This document shows positions 59,118 to 64,000 of a stretch of 64,000 bases of DNA, in pieces. The DNA comes from CAIOYC01 sp965277345 (GTDB lineage: Bacteria; Pseudomonadota; Alphaproteobacteria; Caulobacterales; Caulobacteraceae): positions 434,001 through 498,000 of the forward strand of contig CBDICI010000004.1 in the NCBI GenBank assembly GCA_965277345.1, in the 5' to 3' direction. Each line of letters begins with the position of its first letter. The first letter of the stretch is position 1. The position numbers were made by a program, and so were the translations under genes. The notes beneath the pieces are model-generated. The model saw only the letters and a list, made by a program, of their open reading frames with translations. It searched no databases and was not told the origin of the DNA.

Positions 59118-60749
59118 TCAGAACAGCGCCGCCGCTTTTTGCAAGGCGATGAACAGGCCGATGGCGAAGGGTACGCCCACCGCCGTCCAGGCGAGAACGC
59201 CCACTACACCGAAGGCGCCGCGCGCGGCCGCCTCCACGTCGGCGGTGGCGTCCTCATGCTGCAGGGCGCGTTCGCGGGCCAGGGCCTCGTCGCTCATATA
59301 GTGCTTGTCGGCCACGGGGCGGATCGAGAGGTTGCAGATCAGCCCGACGAGCAGAAGGCCGGCCATGATGTAGAGCGTGCGGTCGTAGACCAGCGCCCTG
59401 GCGATCCCGTGATCGAGCTGGAACTGGCGCAGGCCCGCGATCAGCGCGGGGCCCGCCACCCCCGCCACGGACCAGGCGGTCAGCACCCGGCCATGGATGG
59501 CCCCGACGAACTGCGTGCCGAAGATGTCGGCCAGATAGGCCGGCAGCGTCGCGAACCCGCCGCCGTACATGCTGATGATGATGCAGACCGTGGCCACGAA
59601 CGGGACCGCCAGGCCGAAATGGCCGAAGCTCGGCAGGGCGGAATAGAGCGCGATGCCCAGAACGAAGAACACCACATAGGTCAGCTTGCGCCCCAGGCGG
59701 TCGGACAGCGACGCCCAGAACAGCCGCCCCAGGCTGTTGAACAGGCTGATCAACCCCACCAGCCCGGCGGCGGCGGCCACGATGGCGGCCTTCTGCGCGG
59801 TGGTCAGCACGGCGTGCAGGTCGAGGCCGAGCAGGCGTCCGCCGAACACCTCCTGCAGCATGGGGCTGGCCAGGGCGATCACCGCGATGCCTGCGGTGAC
59901 GTTCATGCACAGCACGCCCCAGATCAGCCAGAACTGCGGCGTCTTCCATGCCTCGTTCAGGTGCACATGGCGGCCGGTGACCATGGCGGCGGCCGTGGTC
60001 TGCGGCGGTGTCCAGCGCGCCGGCTTCCAGCCCGCGGGCGCGACGCGGAAGCCGAGCGCGCCAAGGCTCATGGCCATGAAATAGATCACGCCCAGCACCA
60101 TCAGCGTGGCGGCGACTCCCGGCACGCCGCCCACCGCAAACCTCGACATCAGCCAGACCGCCAGGGGAGAGCCCACCATGGCGCCGCCGCCATACCCCAT
60201 GATGGCCAAGCCGGTGGCCATGCCGCGCCGGTCGGGGAACCACCTGATCAGAGTGGAGACCGGGGTGATGTAGCCCAGCCCCTGGCCGACGCCGCCGATC
60301 ACACCGCAGCCGAGGAACACCAGCCAGAGCTGGTGGACCGAGACGCCATAGCCGCCGATGACGAGGCCGCCGCCCCAGCAAAGGGCGGCGATCAACCCGG
60401 CCTTGCGCGGCCCGGCCCGCTCAAGCCAGCCGCCCCAGATGGCCGCCGAAACGCCCAGCATGGCGATGAAGGTCTCGAAGATGTGGGTGACGTCGGCCAC
60501 GGTCCAGTTGCAGCCGGTGGAGGTAAGCTCGCCGATGAAGCCGGCGTGGCAAACGCCGGCGCCGGGCACGAGCTTGCTCATCGGCAACCAGAACACGCTG
60601 AAGCCGTAGGCCATGCCGATGCACAGGTGGATGGCCAGGGCCGCTGGCGGCGCCAGCCAGCGATTGAAGCCCGGCCCCGCGATGGTCCGCTCGCGATCCA
60701 GAAACCCATCGGCGCGCGCGCCGATCCCCGACGATACAGCCTCGGTCAT
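59118..60749 (-). CDS. OFA-type MFS transporter
   Basis: A 543-residue membrane carrier from ATG 60749 behind GGGGAGGA. Twelve helices are visible. The oxalate/formate-antiporter-like signatures include RWLAPPAALAIHLCIGMAYG, WGGWLERAGPRKAGLIAALC, GGVGQGLGYITPVSTLIRWF and GGGFATLPAYLADIFGTQFV. The C-terminal soluble tail (HYMSDEALARERALQHEDAT) is followed by one more hydrophobic segment, unusual for a plain MFS fold. The substrate is probably a small organic acid, by family analogy only. Confidence 0.9.
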   Translation of the reverse strand: MTEAVSSGIGARADGFLDRERTIAGPGFNRWLAPPAALAIHLCIGMAYGFSVFWLPMSKLVPGAGVCHAGFIGELTSTGCNWTVADVTHIFETFIAMLGVSAAIWGGWLERAGPRKAGLIAALCWGGGLVIGGYGVSVHQLWLVFLGCGVIGGVGQGLGYITPVSTLIRWFPDRRGMATGLAIMGYGGGAMVGSPLAVWLMSRFAVGGVPGVAATLMVLGVIYFMAMSLGALGFRVAPAGWKPARWTPPQTTAAAMVTGRHVHLNEAWKTPQFWLIWGVLCMNVTAGIAVIALASPMLQEVFGGRLLGLDLHAVLTTAQKAAIVAAAAGLVGLISLFNSLGRLFWASLSDRLGRKLTYVVFFVLGIALYSALPSFGHFGLAVPFVATVCIIISMYGGGFATLPAYLADIFGTQFVGAIHGRVLTAWSVAGVAGPALIAGLRQFQLDHGIARALVYDRTLYIMAGLLLVGLICNLSIRPVADKHYMSDEALARERALQHEDATADVEAAARGAFGVVGVLAWTAVGVPFAIGLFIALQKAAALF

Positions 60750-60930
60750 GTGCGTCCTCCCCGGCCGACTATTCATCGTATGGAACGCCGCCCTTGAATA
60801 GCCCCGCCGCCCGACCGGCGGGGTTCGACCTCCAACGGCGATCAGAAATCCTGATTTGCGGCGGACGCGACGCGGATGGACAACGCTTCGCGGCGGCGGG
60901 CGTTAGTCCTGCGTCCACGGAGGATGAGCC

Positions 60931-61587
60931 ATGACCCTGAAATTGAACGATATCGCCCCGGACTTCGACGCCCAGACCACGCAGGGGCCGATCCGCTTCC
61001 ACGACTGGGCCGGCGACAGCTGGGTGGTGCTGTTCTCCCACCCCAAGGACTTCACTCCGGTCTGCACCACCGAGCTTGGCGCGGTGGCGCGGCTGAAGCC
61101 GGAGTTCGATCGGCGCGACGTCAAGGTCATCGGCCTGTCCGTCGATCCGGTGGAGAACCACGCCCGATGGGCCACGGATATCGAGGAGACGCAAGGCGCG
61201 GCGCCCAACTTCCCGATGATCGGCGACACCGACCTCAAGGTCTCCAAGCTCTACGACATGCTTCCCGCCAACGCAGGCGCAACGTCCGACGGGCGCACCG
61301 CCGCCGACAACGCCACGGTGCGCAACGTCTTCATTGTCGGGCCGGACAAGAGGATAAAGCTGATCCTGGTCTATCCGATGACCACCGGGCGCAGCTTCGA
61401 CGAGGTGCTTCGGGTGATCGACTCCATGCAGCTCACCGCCCGGCATCGGGTGGCGACGCCGGCGGACTGGAAGCAGGGGGGCGACGTCATCATCGTGCCG
61501 TCGGTGTCGAACGAGGAGGCCCGGACGCTGTTTCCCTCGGGCTTCACCGAACACAAGCCGTATCTGCGCACCACGCGGCAACCCTGA
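60931..61587 (+). CDS. 1-Cys peroxiredoxin (Prx6 type)
   Basis: A 218-residue enzyme that reduces peroxides. The peroxidatic Cys45 lies in FSHPKDFTPVCTTELGAVAR; the conserved Arg is in the GLSVDPVENHARWATDIEET region and the C-terminal Prx6 extension contains DSMQLTARHRVATPADWKQG and FPSGFTEHKPYLR. No resolving Cys is present, as expected for the 1-Cys type. The gene stands alone. The downstream sequence is a decayed FAD/NAD-binding gene. Confidence 0.96.
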   Translation: MTLKLNDIAPDFDAQTTQGPIRFHDWAGDSWVVLFSHPKDFTPVCTTELGAVARLKPEFDRRDVKVIGLSVDPVENHARWATDIEETQGAAPNFPMIGDTDLKVSKLYDMLPANAGATSDGRTAADNATVRNVFIVGPDKRIKLILVYPMTTGRSFDEVLRVIDSMQLTARHRVATPADWKQGGDVIIVPSVSNEEARTLFPSGFTEHKPYLRTTRQP

Positions 61588-61614
61588 GCGCGTCGCGCCG
61601 GTCTGGAGCTGCCC

Positions 61615-62417
61615 GTGCGGAATGACGAGGGCGGCCATGCGGGCCCCTTGGTGGCGATCTCGCGACGGGGGCTTGCGCCCCTCGCCCACGCGGCGGGCGG
61701 CGCCTGGCCGGGCTTTCTGACCGCGCACCTGGACGAGGGGCCGCTCGAGTTGTTGCGCCGGGTGCGTGCGGAGGTCGGACTGGCGCAGGCGGCGGACGTC
61801 CCCTGGCAACGCGTGTTCGACGCCGCACGACCCGCGGCGGCGGCGATCTGGGCCCGGTGGTCGATCGAGCGACGTCGACAATTCCTGCGCCACCTGCGCG
61901 CCCGTTGGGATGTCCACCGCCATCGGATCGCGCCGCGGATCGACCGGCGGTTACGACCCTGTTGCAAAGCGGTCAGCTGCGGATAAGAGCAGCGCGCCTG
62001 GCCGGCTTCCGCCTCGCGGGTCACGAGGTGGAGGTGACGCTGAAGCCCCGCGGCGGCGGCGATACGGAGACGATCCGCGTGGCGCGGGTGGTGAACTGCA
62101 CCGGGCCGGCCAGTGATCTCGACCGTCTGGCCGTCCCCTTGATCGAAAGCCTGCGTGCTTTGGCGGCGATCAGGCCCGACCCGCTGGGCCTCGGCCTGGA
62201 TAGCGACGACTGCGCCGTGATCGAGGCCGACGGCGCGGTGTCCACCTGGCTCTATGCCCTGGGGCCGCTGACCCGCCCGGCCTGGTGGGAGATCACGGCC
62301 ACGCCCGAGATTGTCGTCCAGATCGACCGGCTGGTGTCGCGCCTTTCGCGCGAAGATTCCGTGGGGGTGAAGGCGGACGCGGCGTCGGCCTTCCTCGACC
62401 TTGGCGCAGGGATCTGA
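61615..62417 (+). pseudogene. 5'-truncated, frameshifted FAD/NAD(P)-binding protein
   Basis: The first frame reads GPLVAISRRGLAPLAHAAGG and RWSIERRRQFLRHLRARWDV with HRHRIAPRIDR. A second frame continues AVTTLLQSGQLRIRAARLAG, VVNCTGPASDLDRLAVPLIE and WLYALGPLTRPAWWEITATP. Together these match the C-terminal half of a long alphaproteobacterial FAD/NAD(P)-binding protein. The N-terminal Rossmann part, with its G-x-G-x-x-G, is absent: the sequence begins only 28 bases after the peroxiredoxin stop. One base is missing around 61944-61950. Both lesions make it a pseudogene. Confidence 0.75.
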
Positions 62418-62534
62418 CGCGCGCGGGGCCGCGAAAATATCTGGCCGGCCTCCTTCCCAGAAAGGCCCAAAACCCTTATGTAGCGGCCGTTGGCAGCACC
62501 CCTCGGGGCGCACCCCCACGGTCTACGGAACAAT

Positions 62535-62918
62535 ATGCAGCCCAAGAATACCGGCTTCGCCGATCGCCTCTCCACAGCCGCCGAGGCGAAGAAGGCCCTT
62601 CTCGAGAAATTCAAGCCCAAGCCGATGGTCACGGCCGACAACCTCGAAGACCGCGAGACACGCCGTCTTGCCGAACTCGAAGCCGTCCGCGCCCAACGCG
62701 CTTCCGAAAAGGAAACGGCGCGGGTCGATCGTCTGGTCAAGGCCGAAGCGGCCCGCAAGGCCAAGATCGAATCCGACATGGCCGCGCTCGAGGCCAAACG
62801 CAACGCGATCAAGACCCGCAAGGCCAGCGAGAAGCAGGACGCCCAGCAGCGCAAGGCCGCCCGGATGGAGATTTACGGGCGGATGCGCCCCTCCGGCGAA
62901 AGCATCGAAGCGGACTGA
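62535..62918 (+). CDS. DUF6481 family highly charged helical protein
   Basis: The start is ATG 62535 (MQPKNTGFADRLSTAAEAKK), giving 127 residues. The protein is a long charged helix: ALLEKFKPKPMVTADNLEDR, ETRRLAELEAVRAQRASEKE, ARVDRLVKAEAARKAKIESD and ALEAKRNAIKTRKASEKQDA. The N-terminal T-G-F-x-D-R-x-x-x-A-x-E-A-K-x-A-L-L-x-K-F matches DUF6481, a small alphaproteobacterial family often near cold-shock genes. Function unknown; probably RNA- or ribosome-associated from its charge, which is a guess. Confidence 0.75.
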   Translation: MQPKNTGFADRLSTAAEAKKALLEKFKPKPMVTADNLEDRETRRLAELEAVRAQRASEKETARVDRLVKAEAARKAKIESDMAALEAKRNAIKTRKASEKQDAQQRKAARMEIYGRMRPSGESIEAD

Positions 62919-62960
62919 TCCGGCCCGGACTCGGTCCCACGGGCCGCCCCGGGCGCCGCC

Positions 62961-63338
62961 CTAGTTTGTCGTCTTCAGATAGGCGATGATGTTGGCCCGA
63001 TCGCCGGCATCGGTCACGGCCGTGAACATCTTGCCGCCCGGGTCGAACTTCACCGGCGACGCCAGATAGGTGTCGAGCTGCGCGGCGGTCCAGGTTCCGC
63101 CCGCGCCCTTGGCCTTCAACGCCGGTGAATAGTTGTAGTCGGACAACGCCGCGATCTTGCGGCCGAAGACGCCTTTCAGCGAGGGCGCGACGGCCGTCGA
63201 CTTGATCTCCGCTGTCGTGTGGCAGGCGGCGCAACGGCCGCCGAACGCGCTCGTGCCGGCGGCGGCGTCCTGAGCAGCGGCGCCGCCCCCAGCCGTCAGA
63301 ACCAGGCCCAGTCCGATCAGTGCGGTCATCGATCGCAT
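62961..63338 (-). CDS. Periplasmic class I cytochrome c
   Basis: A 125-residue protein from ATG 63338 behind GAGGGG; signal peptide MRSMTALIGLGLVLTAGGGA. The haem attachment site is CAACH in FGGRCAACHTTAEIKSTAVA; the axial Met lies in PGGKMFTAVTDAGDRANIIA. PSLKGVFGRKIAALSDYNYS is typical of the c2/c550-like group. It carries electrons between periplasmic or membrane complexes; the partner is not visible. An in-frame ATG at 63356 would add six residues. Confidence 0.93.
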   Translation of the reverse strand: MRSMTALIGLGLVLTAGGGAAAQDAAAGTSAFGGRCAACHTTAEIKSTAVAPSLKGVFGRKIAALSDYNYSPALKAKGAGGTWTAAQLDTYLASPVKFDPGGKMFTAVTDAGDRANIIAYLKTTN

Positions 63339-63451
63339 GGCGTATCCCCTCGTCATGGTGCGTGATGCCCGTTCAGCCTAGCCGTATTGGGTATCGGTTG
63401 AACAGGCGCTATGGTCTGAACGGGCGCCAGACAGGGGGGTGCGCAATAGCT

Positions 63452-63935
63452 GTGCAACTCGACATCAACGGCAGGACCTATCAGGCAGCGTCCGATCCGG
63501 ACACACCGCTGTTATGGGTGCTGCGAAATGAACTGCACCTGACCGGGACGAAATACGGTTCTGGCATCGCCGCCTGCGGCGCGTGCACCGCGCACCGTGC
63601 ACGCGGACGGTCAGCCGATTCGTGCGTGTGGTGATGGAGCACACCATCGACCAGTTGGCCGCCCGGGCGAAGATGGACCCCGTGGAGTACCGGCGCGCCC
63701 TGCTGACCAAGGCCGGCGCGACCCGGCACCTGGTCGTGCTGAGCAGAACTTTGACACCTATCGCGTGCTGCGCATGAGCGAGGCGCCGGCCATCGACTGC
63801 CATATCGTGCCCTCGGCGGCGCATCCCACGGGCGAGGGCGAACCCGGCACGCCCGTGATCATCCCCGCCATCGCCAACTCCCTCCTCGCCGGCGGCCATG
63901 GACCCACAACGAGCCTGCCGTTCGTGAAAACGTAA
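63452..63935 (+). pseudogene. Chimeric remnant of isoquinoline 1-oxidoreductase genes (iorA/iorB)
   Basis: Three pieces of an aldehyde/isoquinoline oxidoreductase operon are fused. The first, from GTG 63452, is the N-terminus of the iron-sulfur subunit: VQLDINGRTYQAASDPDTPL and GTKYGSGIAACGACT. A 7-base insertion (GCGCACC at 63590-63596) shifts it before VHADGQPIRAC. The second (from about 63633) is an internal piece of the Mo subunit: VMEHTIDQLAARAKMDPVEY. The third (from about 63743) is its C-terminus: NFDTYRVLRMSEAPAIDCHI and GEPGTPVIIPAIANSLLAGG. Most of both subunits is deleted, so no enzyme can be made. Confidence 0.8.
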
Positions 63936-63952
63936 GTGAAGTTGAAAAGCGC

Positions 63953-63982
63953 TTTACAAATTAAAGCAACCGGGCTTATAAG
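63953..63982 (+). promoter_or_regulatory. Sigma-70-like promoter at the window end
   Basis: TTTACA (63953-63958) and TATAAG (63977-63982) are separated by 18 bases; each matches the consensus at five of six positions. The local region is AT-rich. It would drive a gene beyond base 64000. No coding start is visible in the last 18 bases. Confidence 0.4.
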
Positions 63983-64000
63983 CCTGTTAGGCGCGGCGGG

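Noticed and set aside
59094..60797. 567-codon open frame opposite the OFA transporter
   Set aside because: Antisense shadow; the minus strand encodes a clear 12-helix carrier.

Overview
The window is high-GC DNA, roughly two-thirds G+C by eye, densely packed with genes on both strands. It looks like a chromosomal segment of an alphaproteobacterium, most likely Caulobacterales (Caulobacter, Phenylobacterium or Brevundimonas relatives). The indicators are a zapA gene paired with a coiled-coil zauP-type gene, an FzlA-like glutathione-transferase homologue next to queG, a TIGR02301-type protein, a COQ9-family gene near rpsU, an MXKDX-type Met/Lys-rich secreted protein, and the rimP-nusA-ylxR(L7Ae)-infB order. 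The genus is an inference; no rRNA or tRNA gene is visible here to settle it.

Layout. 0-1.3 kb: tolQ-tolR-tolA (envelope constriction). 1.4-8.6 kb: a ParDE-type toxin-antitoxin pair, pyrF, marC, fzlA-like/queG, small secreted and FMN-binding proteins, a beta-CASP exonuclease and NfeD. 8.2-11.7 kb: a coupled run (COQ9, NUDIX, SDR, PIN remnant, nitronate monooxygenase, TIGR02301). 11.8-14.8 kb: a BLUF photoreceptor, rpsU with no conventional start codon, a terminator, a three-gene overlapping micro-operon of unknown function, then zapA/zauP. 14.9-23.2 kb: carbon metabolism (tkt, gap, pgk), with a low-GC insert between gap and pgk holding an unknown gene, a frameshifted DNA-glycosylase-like gene and a second ParDE module. 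23.3-38.6 kb: uppP, tldD, a TonB-dependent receptor, a POT peptide transporter, DUF427, DUF72, gshA, nadE, a Wza-like lipoprotein, a phosphatase and a molybdopterin-oxidoreductase/cytochrome b pair. 38.7-45.9 kb: alpha-2-macroglobulin plus pbpC. 45.9-50.7 kb: a Pro/Thr-rich secreted protein, Kdo hydroxylase, an M28 peptidase and a UbiH-type hydroxylase. 50.7-57 kb: infB-ylxR-nusA-rimP, divergent from ftsH. 59-64 kb: an OFA-type MFS carrier, 1-Cys peroxiredoxin, DUF6481, cytochrome c, and two decayed genes (an FAD/NAD-binding protein and an iorAB chimera).

Shared themes are envelope and division (Tol-Pal, FzlA, ZapA/ZauP, UppP, PbpC, A2M), translation and transcription (rpsU, infB, nusA, rimP), and oxidative or redox handling (peroxiredoxin, GshA, sulfite-oxidase-like enzyme). 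I see no CRISPR array, prophage or complete biosynthetic cluster. No gene-free stretch exceeds 300 bases. The most unusual observations are the AUC-initiated rpsU, palindromic elements read in frame inside ylxR and pbpC, the low-GC insert splitting gap from pgk, and the scrambled iorAB remnant.
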